From assembly GCA_018350325.1 (NCBI GenBank), contig JAEVLN010000007.1, positions 587,109-651,108 of the forward strand: a DNA stretch of 64,000 bases. Direction: 5' to 3'. Source of the DNA: Globodera rostochiensis. Taxonomy: Eukaryota; Nematoda; Chromadorea; Rhabditida; Heteroderidae. This document shows positions 45,736 to 57,810 of the stretch, one piece after another; position 1 is the first letter of the stretch, and every line of letters begins with the position of its first letter. Both the position numbers and the translations under genes were made by a program. The notes beneath the pieces are model-generated. The model saw nothing but the letters and a program-made list of their open reading frames with translations, searched no databases and was not told the origin of the DNA.

Positions 45736-47768
45736 AAAATGCTAAATTTCGCGGTAGTCCGGGCTAACAGTTTTGTTTTAATAAAAATTATTGCGAAAAT
45801 ACGCAAATTAAATAAATTGAATTCTTAAAAAATCTATTCAGCTTAGTACACAAATGCAGATATTGTTTTTGCAAAAAATCTTCAATATGCCCAAAGTCAT
45901 GCCCTTGACGACCAAAGCCAGTTGGTTGTTCACGCGAAGTCTGCCTCCGATCAAAAAGAGATCAGTGAACAAAAAAACAAAATTTTAGGATTAACCCCAG
46001 GGTGGGTTGCCATTTGTCTTTATAGATGCCCTACAGCTCGTCGTCCTTACTTTTTGAATTTTCAGAAGATTTTCATTATATTTTATTTAATATTCAAAAT
46101 GAGAAAATTTCAAAGCGAATTTACTAATTAAATTTGGCCCGTTCCAAACTAAAAATTGGTTAAAACTCTGCAGTTTTTGGACTAATTTTCTTAACAAATC
46201 CTATCAAAATTTTTGCCTGCGGCAAAATCCGATCTTTAGTTTAGAGGTGTATTTTACTCGAAACTTTGTGTATTTACCCGAAGCACGTAGTTCGAAGCAC
46301 AAAATACCCAAAGTTTCGCGATTTCGAAGCCGAAGTTTCGCCCAACCCTGGTCTGGATGCCGAAAAACCTCCGTAATTCTTGCTCTACCATTTCAATCAG
46401 AATGGAAGCGACTACGAACTTTGGTTAGACTTGGTTCATCAAATGTTATTTTTGTGAATTCTGCGCATCCCTAGTTCAGTTGATAAAACAAATACATATT
46501 TAAAACCACGTTGTGTGGAAAACTGATCTTTGTCTAGCGGAATTTATCTTTGATTTTTTTAAATACATGTTCTCTTTTTTTTGTAATTTTTTTAACGAAT
46601 TTGCCAAATTTTTGTAGAATTACCGAACCTCTTGACCCCAAGACTTACATGAGACCTTTATAAATAATAAAAACTTTTTCTTTTCTTTCCATTATCATTG
46701 AATTGAACACATTTTGTGCAAAATAGAATCCTCATCAGCTATTTGAAGCCGACAAAAAAAACCTTGCTTAATCATTGATTTGTTTTTTGGACTTTACAAA
46801 ATTGATATTTTTCAAATATTTATTTTTAACCCCATAAACTGTGTCGAAAATGTAATTTAAAAAAATCTTTCCTACCTTAAAAAACGAAATATACCATTCG
46901 CACCGGCTTAGATTGAACCTCAAACGAACAGATTGTTTCTACCCATTCATTCATAAATTTAACAAATGGTTTTAAATCATAAATAAAAGATTTCGCGGGT
47001 ATTAAACTGAAATTTTACAAAAAGTTTTTAAAATGTGTAACAAAATGTACACACCCATTCATAATTTGTGAAATTTAAGCAATTTTAAATGGCCATTAAA
47101 ATAATTTATAAATATTCTCGTTTGATTCGCCTGAAGATAATTAATGGCATCAATAATTGAAATTAATTTTATTTTAAATTGTCGCGGATGTTAAACTACT
47201 TTTTTGTGCTTTTCTATGAGCAGCCTAAGTGATTTTGTAACTTTTTTAAAACGAATAAATGAATTAAACTTAAATCAAAAATTGGCAATAATCAAAACAA
47301 TTAATTATTTTAATCTGCAATAGATAATCTCGGAAAGTAACAAATTGCGGAATAAAATGCAGTTTTCTCGGCGACAACTTTACAAATAAAATTGTGAAAC
47401 TGAACACCCCTCATTCTGGTTTTAAGCGTTAAAACTGAATAAAGTGGCCGAAAAAAAGGACGTTGAACGGAACGAGTTGGGAGATGAAAGGTCAAAAATT
47501 AGGTGAAAGAGCAATTAAATGTCGGCAAATGGAGAAATTGGGCGATCATATATTAGTAAGGGTCCATTAGTAATCAGAATTAAGCAAATGAAACGAATTT
47601 GATCAATCGTAATTATCTGCTGAACACATATATTTTTAATTGATTAATTAGTAATTATCGCAACTTTTTACGCAAAAATTTGCACTTAAATAGGCAAGTG
47701 ATCTCAGCAATTTTAGCAACTCCCAAATTCAAAACAAAATTCCATTTAATTTTATAATTTAATTGAAA
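45736..47768. other. intergenic with gene fragments
   Basis: Holds a coding-like stretch at about 45849-45990 (plus frame with ADIVFAKNLQYAQSHALDDQ), not assignable to a family; a damaged copy of the last receptor exon (46389-46500); and, from about 47150, the upstream region shared with 49850-50430. No complete gene. Confidence 0.45.
46389..46500 (+). pseudogene. duplicated fragment of the last srsx receptor exon
   Basis: Reads PFQSEWKRLRTLVRLGSSN and VIFVNSAHP followed by TAG, against FQSEWKRLRTLVGLGSSN in the receptor at 22660-22789. The match includes the untranslated flank, but the fragment has an extra base that creates the stop, and no other receptor exon is nearby. It lies about 24 kb from its likely source. 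Confidence 0.7.
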
Positions 47769-48300
47769 ATGAATTCCCTGAACATGTTCATTGTTCTGCT
47801 GACCATTGGCATTGTGCTTGTATTGGCTAGTTCAGTGCCAATCGACGAAGGGGAAAGGTATAAATACGATTTTTATATAATAATTATTTTAATTTGTATA
47901 ATTGATTTAAATTTTAGTGTTTCACTGGTACGCCAAAAACGTGGTCGTGCCTATGGCAGCGGCGGGTACGGTGGAAATGGCGGAGGCGGCGGGTACGGTG
48001 GAGGCGGCGGATACGGTGGAGGCGGAAATGGCGGAGGCGGAAATGGCGGAGGCGGCAATGTCGGTGGCGGAGACTGGAGTGGCGGAATGGTAGTACGCCA
48101 AAGACGTGGTGGCTATGGCGGTTATGGCGGATACGGTGGAGGTGGAGACGATGAACGGTATGAATACGATTTTTAACATAGTAATTATTTTAATTTGTTT
48201 AATTGATTTAAATTTTAGTGTCTCAGTGATACGCGAAAGACGTGGTGGCTATGGCGGTTATGGCGGATACGGTGGAGGTGGAGGTGGAGACGACGAGTAG
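47769..48300 (+). CDS. secreted glycine-rich protein (signal-exon family member 2)
   Basis: Exons 47769-47857, 47918-48157 and 48219-48300 join in phase to give 136 residues. The signal exon reads MNSLNMFIVLLTIGIVLVL and ends IDEGER. Exon 2 begins VSLVRQKRGRAYGSGG, a furin-type site followed by GGGGN and GYGG repeats. It contains a second site VVRQRRGGYGGYGG and ends DDER, then exon 3 repeats VSVIRERRGGYGG and ends GGDDE. The precursor could thus release several Gly/Tyr-rich peptides, as in nematode NLP-type precursors (analogy). Introns 1 and 2 are almost identical in sequence, showing that intron plus exon start were duplicated together. Reading through the second donor instead stops at 48174. 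Confidence 0.7.
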
Positions 48301-50430
48301 ACGGCGGAATGAACCGGGGAGGTTACGGTGGACAGTACGATGGCCGATGAAAAAATTGTCTGAACATAATTTTATTTTCTTGTAGAATAATTTTGTTTCA
48401 AGTTAAAGGAGGTGCTTCAGCTTAAAAAGTTCCAAAAATGAGAAAAATCGTTGTTTATATATTAAAATAATATATTAATTGAGATCATTATAAAATTGTT
48501 TTTTTAAAAGTTTAATGCTTTTTAAAATTTAATTGTTATTTGTAGAGTGACCATTTTTAGGTTCAAAAAATCTCAAAATAGGTGCCTAAATAGGTGAGAA
48601 AAAGCACTAAAATCAGTACCAAAAACCGCGGATCCGCTCAGTTCGGCGCGGCTCAGTTCGGCACGATCAGTCATAACATAGTTATTAAGAAAGCAAACCA
48701 AATAAAATCGGTATCATACAAAAGCCTCTCAGAATGCTGAACCTTTGATCAAGCTAAAGCTAACCGATTCGTCTTTTCGAAAAAAAGAAATTGCTTAAAA
48801 CGTGTGAAAATTGCCATTTTTCGTGACAGTTTGGCGGGTGACTCATAACTTCCTTTGTTTAAGTCGAATCGCTTAGCTCTTTTCTATTATAGAATCTACA
48901 GACATTGTGCTTTCAAATGATACCATGAATGTTTGGTTTGGTCAAATAAACAAAAAGTTATAACGTTTCAAACTTGTCGGCGCTGAACTGAGCCGCGTCG
49001 AAACGAACCCGACCGAAAAACCGGGTTCATAAGCAAAATTAGGTGGCTTTTAATCTTTACGCGTGTATTGGGCCAAAAAAGGTCGATTTTAAATAAAAAA
49101 AATTTTTTTGAAGATCTTGACATGAAAAATTCGTATCTTTTTGCATTTAAATTTATATTACATCGGTTTAAGAATAATGTTCGCCACGATACGATAAATT
49201 TGATTAGATAAATATCGCGATACTATCGATCGAAAAAAATCATATATTTCGATAACGATAATTAGTGCTCGGATTATATGTTTTTTGCATATTTTGTATG
49301 CTTATATGTTCTGAGGAATACGGTTAAAAATAGCCTTTTCACGTTGTTTAACCTTTTTTGGTCAAGTTTAAAAACATATTTTGCATATTTTGGGGTTCCT
49401 GCACATTTTTTTACATATTTTTGCAAATTTTGTATATTTTGAGCATATTTTGGCATTTTTGACCAAAAATTCAAGGAAATGCACCACAAAATATTGATTT
49501 CTGACTGTTTTTAAAAAATAACGATTACTTTTAGTCATTTAAAAAAAAACTAAAATTGATCATTTACATAAAAAATAAAGGGGGAAAACTCGCGCTGAAA
49601 TGTCATGGCGCTCAAAATGCGCTGGCGTAGAGATGGCTAGGGTGGCGATGAGTTGGCCTGACAATTAAAACTACCGGAATTTTTACTCAACTTTCGAAAA
49701 ATGTTAAAATAATATCCAAAAAGGCTTAAATCTACTTAATTAAACGTTAAAAGAAGAAAAAATTAAGTATTCTGGTCATTTCCAAATCCTGATCATTTCA
49801 AAATTCCGGGCTCTATTTAATGTGCGTGCCAATTTCAGATGCATCAATTATTGAAATTAGTTTTTTTTTTATGTTGAATTGTCGCCGATGTTAAATTACT
49901 TTTAGCATAAATGAATTAGTAAACTTAAATCAAAAATTGGCAATAATCAAAACAGTTTATTTTGATCATTTTTTAATGCAATAGATAATCTCGGAAAGTA
50001 ACAAATTGCGGAATAAAATGCAGTTTTCTCGGCGACAACTTTACAAATAAAATTGTGAAACTGACCACCCTTCATTCTGGTTTTAAGCGTTATAAACTAA
50101 ATAAAGTGGCCGAAAAAAAGGACGTTAAACGGAACGAGTTGGGAGATGAAAGGTCAAAAATTAGGTGAAAGAGCAATTAAATGTCGGCAAATGGAGAAAT
50201 TGGGCGATCATATATTAGTAAGGGTCCATTAGTAATCAGAAGTAAGCAAATGAAACGAATTTGATCAATCGTAATTATCTGCTGAACACATATATTTTTA
50301 ATTGATTAATTAGTAATTATCGCAACTTTTTACGCAAAAATTTGCACTTAAATAGGCAAGTGATCTCAGCAATTTTAGCAACTCCCAAATTCAAAACAAA
50401 ATTCCATTTAATTTTATAATTTAATTGAAA

Positions 50431-50936
50431 ATGAATTCCCTGAAAATGTTCATTGTTCTGCTGACCATTGGCATTGTGCTTGTATTGGCTAGTTCAGTGC
50501 CAATCGACGAAGGGGAAAGGTATGAATACGATTTTATATAATAATTATTTTAATTTGTACTTAGTGTTTCACTGATACGCCAAAAACGTGGTCGTGCCTA
50601 TGGCAGCGGCGGGTACGGTGGAAATGGCGGAGGCGGCGGGTACGGTGGAGGCGGCGGATACGGTGGAGGCGGAAATGGCGGAGGCGGAAATGGCGGAGGC
50701 GGCAATGTCGGTGGCGGAGACTGGAGTGGCGGAATGGTAGTACGCCAAAGACGTGGTGGCTATGGCGGATACGGTGGAGGTGGAGGTGGAGACGATGAAC
50801 GGTATGAATACGATTTTTAATTATAATAATTATTTTAATTTGTTTAAGTGATTTAAATTTTAGTGTTTCACTGATACGCGAAAGACGTGGTGGCTATGGC
50901 GGATACGGTGGAGGTGGAGGTGGAGACGACGAGTAA
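50431..50936 (+). CDS. secreted glycine-rich protein (signal-exon family member 3)
   Basis: Tandem duplicate of the gene at 47769 with exons 50431-50519, 50565-50801 and 50864-50936 in the same phases, predicted at 132 residues. The signal exon differs by Lys for Asn (MNSLKMF). Intron 1 is shorter than in the other copy, and the number of GYGG units near the end of exons 2 and 3 is reduced. All three basic cleavage sites (RQKR, RQRR, RERR) are kept. The retained frame in spite of repeat-length changes suggests a functional gene. Confidence 0.7.
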
Positions 50937-51301
50937 ACGGCGGAATGGTATGAGACGATGGACTGACGATGACTGGTCGATGAAAAAATTGTCTGAACAT
51001 AATTTTATTTTCTTGTAGAATAATTTTGTTTCAAGTTAAAGGAGGTGCTTGAGCTTAAAATTGTTCCAAAAATGTGAAAAATCGTAAAATAATATAATAA
51101 TTAAGAAATATTTTGGAAATTGATTATAAAAAATTGTTTGTTTAAAAGTTTTAAAGCCTTTTTAAAATTTAATTGTTACTTGTAGAATGACCATTTTTAG
51201 GTTCAAAAAATCTCAAAATAGGTGCCTAAATAGGTAAGAAAAAGCACTAAATCAGTACCAAAAACCGGGTTCATAAGCAAAATTAGATGACTTTTAATCT
51301 T

Positions 51302-51812
51302 TAAGCGTGTATTGAGCCAAAAAAGTCGATTTTATATTAAAACAAAGATCTTGACATGAAAAATGCGTAACTTTTTGCATTTAAATTTATATTCAAATGT
51401 ATCAGAAGATTCAAAAACCAAAAACATCGGTTTTAAGAATAATGTTCGGCACGATACGATAAATTCAATTCGATAAATATTGCGATAAACTATCGATCGA
51501 GCGTATCGTTTATCTTATTTAGAAGAAAATATTTTTATTCTTAAAAATTGGCGAATTCGTCAATAGAAAATAAAAATTGAGAATTTAAAGCGGTTTTTGA
51601 ATTGGGCCAGGACTCCCTGATCCGGAATCATAAATTTTCGTTGAAGCACCATGATCAGGATATCCTGAAAAAACAGGATTTTGATCCTGGTCATTTCCAA
51701 ATCAAGACCCGGAATTTTTCAAAATTTCCGGGCTCTATCAAATATACATATATTTAATATATGCAATTTTCAAATTATGGTTGTAAAAATATTGTAAAAA
51801 GACTCAGAATAT
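51302..51812. other. intergenic
   Basis: AT-rich. Contains a CGATACGATA/TATCGAT dyad-rich element (51445-51510) that also occurs at 49175-49260. No gene. Confidence 0.5.
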
Positions 51813-52866
51813 ATGTGCCAATTTTGCACCAGATGTATATGCCAATTTTGTACCAGATGTATATGCCAATTTTGCACTAGATGTATGTGCCAATTTTGCC
51901 CCAGATATATGCCAATTTTGCACCAGATGTATATGCCAATTTTGTACCAGATGTATATGCCAATTTTGCACTAGATGTATGTGCCAATTTTGCCCCAGAT
52001 ATATGCCAATTTTGCACCAGATGTATATGCCAATTTTGCACCAGATGTATATGCCAATTTTGCACCAGATGTATATGCCAATTTTGTACCAGATGTATAT
52101 GCCAATTTTGCACTAGATGTATGTGCCAATTTTGCCCCAGATATATGCCAATTTTGCACCAGATGTATATGCCAATTTTGCACCAGATGTATATGCCAAT
52201 TTTGCCCCAGATGTATATGCCAATTTTGCACCAGATGTATATGCCAATTTTGCACCAGATGTATATGCCAATCTCGCACCAGATGTATATGCCAATTTTG
52301 CACCAGATGTATGTGCCAATTTTGCCTCAGATGTATATGCCAATTTTGCACCAGATGTATATGCCAATTTTGCACCAGATGTATATGCCAATTTTGCCCC
52401 AGATGTATATGCCAATTTTGCACCAGATGTATATGCCAATTTTGCACCAGATGTATGTGCCAATTTTGCCCCAGATGTATATGCCAATTTTGCACCAGAT
52501 GTATATGCCAATTTTGCACCAGATGTATATGCCAATTTTGCACCAGATGTATATGCCAATTTTGCACCAGATGTATATGCCAATTTTGCACCAGATGTAT
52601 GTGCCAATTTTGCCCCAGATGTATATGCCAATTTTGCACCAGATGTATATGCCAATTTTGCACCAGATGTATGTGCCAATTTTGCCCCAGATGTATATGC
52701 CAATTTTGCACCAGATGTATATGCCAATTTTGCCCCAGATGTATATGCCAATTTTGCACCAGATGTATATGCCAATTTGCCCCAGATGTATATGCCAATT
52801 TTGCACCAGATGTATATGCCAATTTTGCACCAGATGTATATGCCAATTTTGCACCAAATGTATGAG
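51813..52866. repeat. 24-bp satellite, about 44 copies, with higher-order structure
   Basis: Monomer CACCAGATGTATATGCCAATTTTG and variants (CCCCAG, GTATGTGCC, a 22-bp ATATATGCC form). Variant order repeats in larger blocks: CACTAGATGTATGTGCC followed by the short ATATATGCC form occurs near 51876, 51972 and 52114. The unit length is divisible by three, so long frames of MYMPILHQ or YANFAPDV type run through it on both strands. I regard them as artefacts, since there is no flanking exon. Confidence 0.92.
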
Positions 52867-53344
52867 TCATATTTATGCATATAAATAAATAGCGATTGTC
52901 GTTAACACATTCTATTAAAATGCATGGAATGATTGTTAATATTCTAAGTCTAATAATAAAACTTTGTTACTAGATTTATATTTTCTAAAAATCTTAAATA
53001 TAATGAAAAAAATTTTCAAAAATATTGCCAAAAACGTTAAAAATGCAATTAAGCTACCTTTTTGATAATTTTTGATTATATCATAATTTCACAAAAATCC
53101 TAAAAATCGCACAAATATGTTCTAATCCGAAAGTTAAATAATTTTGAAATGTGCGGGCCGGATGCGCAATCAAAAAAATTTCACAGATGATGTGATTGGG
53201 CTTCTCTCACTGTAGCATAAATGCCAAGAATATTATTCATTTCAGAAATGTCAGTTTCTCTATTATTTTAAAATTAAAATTTAATAAATTTGTTAAATGT
53301 CCAATTAAAGTTTAGATAAATAATAAAAAAAGAAATAAGGAAAA
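52867..53344. other. intergenic
   Basis: AT-rich spacer before the RBR-like locus; nothing recognised. Confidence 0.5.
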
Positions 53345-55280
53345 ATGACAAAAAATATTGCCGTTGTTTTGCTTACCATCATTTTGAGTGGAATGTTTCA
53401 AAATGTGCATCTGGTTCACTTTGGTTTTTTGCGTGGTATTATTTAAATAAGTTTTTTAAATTTAACCCGAATACATATTGTTTTAAAATTTAATTCTCAA
53501 GGAAACTTCTTCGGAAATAACGAGGCTTCATCAAGTTCAACATTAAAAGAAAATGTACCAGACAAAGGTAATGTGATTCGATTCTCATTAATGGTGATCA
53601 AACTTCACTCATTGGTCAGGAATTTGTGTCAAAATAATTTTAAATTAAAGAATTTAGACGGCATGTTATGCAATGTTTGTTGGGATGAAGTGCCAACCGA
53701 ACATTTGTGTTTCTGCGATTGTTCGATGGTGCCGAAAAGTGAAAGCGACGGCAGCGGCGTCAATGACAACGATAGCAATAGAACAGTGCCGATGATAACA
53801 AAAGTGCCAACATCGGTCTGATCAGATTTAAATATCAATCACTTAACGATAATAGTTGTATAAATAGCCTTGGGTGGCGGCAAATTCAATTTGTTCCGTT
53901 CGGCGTTAGATCAAAAGATTAAAATCTTCAAGATCCAAAAATATTAATTTAATTTTAAAAATGGATACCGTACTTAAGAGGAGCATGCCTTCTGTAAGGA
54001 ATGTTTGGTGCAGTACACGAAGGCAGCACACGAAGAAATGCCATTCGCAAAGTCTGGACTTGGGCTGCGTTGCATGGTTCCGAAATGTGAAAATCCAATC
54101 GCATGGCGTGCGCTTTTTGATAAATTTTATAATATAATTTGGGAATTTAATTTAAAATTTTAACAATTTGCTATTTTTTAAACAAAATTCATCGATTTTA
54201 TCTTAATAATTTTTTTCTCCATAATTTTTAGCCGAAATCAGAGCTTTCATCCCAGATGATATGTCTATTGAAAAGTTACAAGAACGTTGTGAAAATTGAG
54301 TATAATTCGTTCCGGTATATACTTGGAACGGTACGGAATTTGTATAAATTGTTTAAAACCAAACAAAAAATATTTTAATAACAAAATATGTAGCAATCAA
54401 AATGCTTTTATATAGTTTTTTTGTATTTAAAAAAAGAATATATTCAATTAATTTAATTGAAAATCAATAAATTATTTTTAAATTTACATGTTAAGCTGTC
54501 ATAAATGCAATTGCACTGTGGGAATGGATGTCCCGCCTGAACAGGAGCAAAAATTTTGTTGTCCAAAATGTAATTGCGCATTCTGTCGCAAATGCGACGA
54601 GGAGTGGAAGGAGGAGCACAACGAGTTGTCGTGCGAACAATTTGCCAAACAACAACAACAAAAATCTGATCGAAGGCAACTGCTCTTGTACAGAACCCAT
54701 CGAGATTCTCGATTCAAATCTTGGTAAATCTCGATGAGATTTTTTTCAAGATTTTCGATACAAAATTCTGTCGGTCCTTAAGTCCGGGCCCTAAACATAT
54801 TTTGTTTGATCCAAAATTGGAGAACAACCCAAAAAAACAAAATAAACCCAATACTATTGACCAAACTTTGTTTAGTCCATGTTTCCGGTCTCTACTAAAC
54901 TATATAAACACCATTTTCTTAAATAAATATTATTAATTTTTAATACATTAATAAAATTCAAATTATATATTTTATAAAGAGTCTATTGAATTTTTACCTT
55001 AATAAAATTCAAATTTATATGTTTTGTAAAGATTCATTGCATATGTGGAGCCACACAATGTTATGGCTGTGGAAAACAGGATATATTCGAGAGAGTACCC
55101 CATAGTTGCGAGTTAGTTTAGCCATCTTATTGTTAAGTTAGAATCTAACATTAATCGATCATTATTTTAAAATTGTAATTTGAAAACAATACAAAACTTC
55201 ATAGAGCAATTAATACATCCGCTGAAATTTTGGATGAAAGCGCTACGGAACACATTCGAAAACAATTTGCGGAAGATTAG
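53345..55280 (+). CDS. secreted RBR (RNF216/TRIAD3-like) E3 ubiquitin ligase locus, probably disrupted
   Basis: Exon 1 (53345-53435) encodes a signal peptide (MTKNIAVVLLTIILSGMF). Then come 53502-53567, RING1 start at 53658 (CNVCWDEVPTEHLCFCDCSM), 53981-54107 (EHAFCKECLVQYTKAAHEE, CMVPKCENPI), 54232-54299 (FIPDDMSIEKLQERCEN), an IBR exon at about 54496-54690 (CHKCNCTVGM, CCPKCNCAFCRKCDEEWKEE), the end of RING2 at 55032-55110 (IHCICGATQCYGCGKQD) and a tail exon 55202-55280. Order and Cys spacing follow RNF216-type RBR ligases, which pass ubiquitin through a RING2 cysteine. An in-frame TGA closes the 54232 exon, the IBR exon does not fit its phase, and the first half of RING2 is missing where repeat-like DNA lies (54690-55030). 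A signal peptide on an RBR protein is unusual. Confidence 0.5.
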
Positions 55281-56268
55281 TTTAGCCATTTAAATTCAGA
55301 ATAAAGCATTCTCATTATTCAATTAAGGTTCTATTTTTTAAAAACCGAAAACGATAGGTTAAATGAATTATTTCTGGACAAAAAGTTACGATTTTGGTAT
55401 TTAGAATTTATTAAATTGAGGCAAAAGTCTGACTGTATATTATTTTCTGACCATTGTTTTTATTTTAGTCGTTCTCTTTCTGCTTGTTTTTAAAAACATT
55501 ATTAATTATAATGATTTCGAGTTTTGTTTAAAAGAATTTAAAAAATAATGATCATTTATTTTTATTTTTAGCTAAAGAAATTAAAAGAACAAAAGGAAAA
55601 TTCAAGAGCATATTTAAAACTTTTGATGTCCGCAAAAAAAAAGATTCGTAGTTGTTATTTATGGTAATATATCATTAATTGTTAGCTTTTATTGCATGGA
55701 TTATTTATATAAAAAAATTTTTTCATTTTAAAGCTCCTTTTCATTGCATATTAATTTTCATCACTTTTTCTCAAAAAAAGATTCATTATTTATTATGATA
55801 AAGATATTCAAAAGGGTCGATTATCGGGAGAATTGTTGCATTCCTTTTAAATTTATATTATTTTTAGAAATTGAATAATTCAATCGTTAGGGTGGTGTAT
55901 TATTTGTTTTTAATTATTTTAATTAAATATTCCTTTTCCCATAGTGTTAAAGACCAAATAAAATTTTTTAATAGGACAAAAATGCTCAAATATTTCGAAT
56001 TACCCCTTTTTTGAAATATGAGACGGTTCAAATGCGCAAGTTTTTGTTTACCAAATTTATTTGGCGAACAAATTGCATTTGATCATAAATTGAAGTGATT
56101 TGCGCAATTAACAAATTAATCTTTTTATAGATGACAGTTCGCCAAATATAATTTACAAATTAAATTTGTTCTCATAATTTGTCTTTAAATACACAACTGA
56201 AAACTTCAAGATCGTCCATTCTTTCAAAGTCAAACAAAAATTATTATAATTATTTTTATTCTTTAAAA
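55281..56268. other. intergenic
   Basis: AT-rich. A Lys-rich open stretch after a TTTTAG acceptor near 55571 (KKLKEQKENSRAYLKLLM) might be another exon of the preceding locus, but is too short to judge. Confidence 0.4.
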
Positions 56269-56709
56269 ATGTCTTCACTGAAAGTGTTCATTGTTCTGCT
56301 GACCATTGGCTTTGTGCTCGTATTGACAGCTTCCATTCCAATTGATGGAGTTGAAAGGTTGCTTATATAATTTTAAACTTTTAATTGTTGCTTTTTAAAA
56401 TTGCCATAAAACCAACTATTGTGGAATTGTTTAATAAAACAGTTCAAAACTTCAATTAAAATTAATTAAATTTTTAATTTAAATTTAATTAGTGCTTCAT
56501 TGATGCGTCAAAAGCGTGGTTATGGCTATGGTGGCTACGGTGGCTATGGTGGCTACGGTGGCTATGGTGGTTACGGTGGTGGAATGGGCGGAATGGGTGG
56601 TGGTTTTGGCAACGGTTTTGGCAGTGGAATGGGCATGGGAATGGGCATGGGCATGGGCGGTGGAATGGGAATGGGCGGTGGCGGTTTTCCGGGCTTCGGT
56701 CGCCGCTGA
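56269..56709 (+). CDS. secreted Gly/Tyr/Met-rich protein (signal-exon family member 4)
   Basis: Exons 56269-56357 and 56493-56709 join in phase 2 and encode 101 residues. The signal exon MSSLKVFIVLLTIGFVLVL matches the other family members, with the same phase and the same IPIDGVER end. Exon 2 begins ASLMRQKRGYGYGGYGGYGG, then changes to a GMGMGMGMGGGMGMGG run and ends FPGFGRR. The mature part after RQKR is therefore of different composition while the signal and cleavage site are conserved, typical of rapidly evolving secreted peptide families. Possible roles are cuticle, antimicrobial or neuropeptide-like; none is shown by sequence. Confidence 0.7.
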
Positions 56710-57434
56710 GACGACGACAAACGCATCGCCAAAGATTTCATATTTTGAAAGTAGTCGTTTTTCACCACATTTTCAATTAAATTCACCGTTTTTTATTTAA
56801 TAAAGCTGAATAAAAGAAGAAATATTTACGTCATTTTTTATAACTACATTTATTAAATACAATTTACTTGTGTAGAAGTCATACCCATAGTTTCTGTTAA
56901 ATATTTAAAAATTTGATTTACATATTCCTGTTAAAAAATAGTTCATTTGAACTTTTCGATAAAAACGAGCAGTTTTTATTAATTAAATCACAAAATTAAA
57001 AGCTTTTTTATTTGTGGATCAATGTTAGTTTTTACGGATCCTGTAACTGGATTGAACTCAAAATTTTTTCCAAGGATGGACCCCCAAAATCAGACATTTC
57101 ACCGTCTTAGGGGTTTAAGGGGCCGTAGAATCCGTATTTGACTTTCATTTCGACTAACATCGAACCCGGACCCAAATTTTTTCCGAAAATTTAAATTTTT
57201 TCAGAAATCAATTTTTGGTTCAAAGTTATTCAGAAAGCACGATTCGATCATTCTTGCCTTTACGTTGTAATTGGGTTTTTTGAATGATTTTGAGATTTTT
57301 GTTGAATTTTTAGAATTTTTTCAAAAAATCACATGTTGAAATCATAAAAGAGATGATGATATGATGAATATAATGGCATAATCGTGATCAGCGACCTCGA
57401 TAACCCCCGAATGAGGAATTTTGGAGGTTTGTTT
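56710..57434. other. intergenic
   Basis: 3' flank of the preceding gene and AT-rich DNA; no gene recognised. Confidence 0.5.
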
Positions 57435-57435
57435 A

Positions 57436-57810
57436 GTCGATGAAATATCGCGTCGATGAAATGTCGTATTTTGGCTTAGTCGATGAAGTGCCGAATTTTG
57501 GCTTAGTCGATGAAATATCGCGTCGATGAAATGTCGTATTTTGGCTTAGTCGATGAAGTGCCGAATTTTGGCTTAGTCGATGAAATATCGCGTCGATGAA
57601 ATGTCGTATTTTGGCTTAGTCGATGAAGTGCCGAATTTTGGCTTAGTCGATGAAATATCGCGTCGATGAAATGTCGTATTTTGGCTTAGTCGATGAAGTG
57701 CCGAATTTTGGCTTAGTCGATGAAATATCGCGTCGATGAAATGTCGTATTTTGGCTTAGTCGATGAAGTGCCGAATTTTGGCTTAGTCGATGAAATGTCG
57801 CGTCGATGAA
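57436..57810. repeat. 70-bp composite satellite, about 5.4 copies
   Basis: Period of 70 bp built from a 43-bp part (GTCGATGAAATATCGC..) and a 27-bp part (GTCGATGAAGTGCCGAATTT) that share GTCGATGAAnT and TTTTGGCTTA. Copies start at 57436, 57506, 57576, 57646, 57716 and 57786, and are nearly identical. Confidence 0.92.

Larger units (their letters stand above)
47140..51300. repeat. tandem duplication carrying two glycine-rich secreted genes
   Basis: About 47150-48640 and 49850-51290 share the upstream region, gene and downstream region with few changes. The spacer between them (48640-49850) is unrelated. Each unit holds one three-exon gene. Confidence 0.85.

Noticed and set aside
51813..52866. 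CRISPR-like array
   Set aside because: There are no unique spacers between repeats, and the DNA is plainly eukaryotic; it is a simple satellite.
51881..52888. Open frames of 255-335 residues on both strands
   Set aside because: All come from the 24-bp satellite, whose period is a multiple of three; no flanking exons or start context.
57436..57810. CRISPR-like alternation of repeat and spacer
   Set aside because: Both the 43-bp and 27-bp parts are conserved between copies, so there are no variable spacers.
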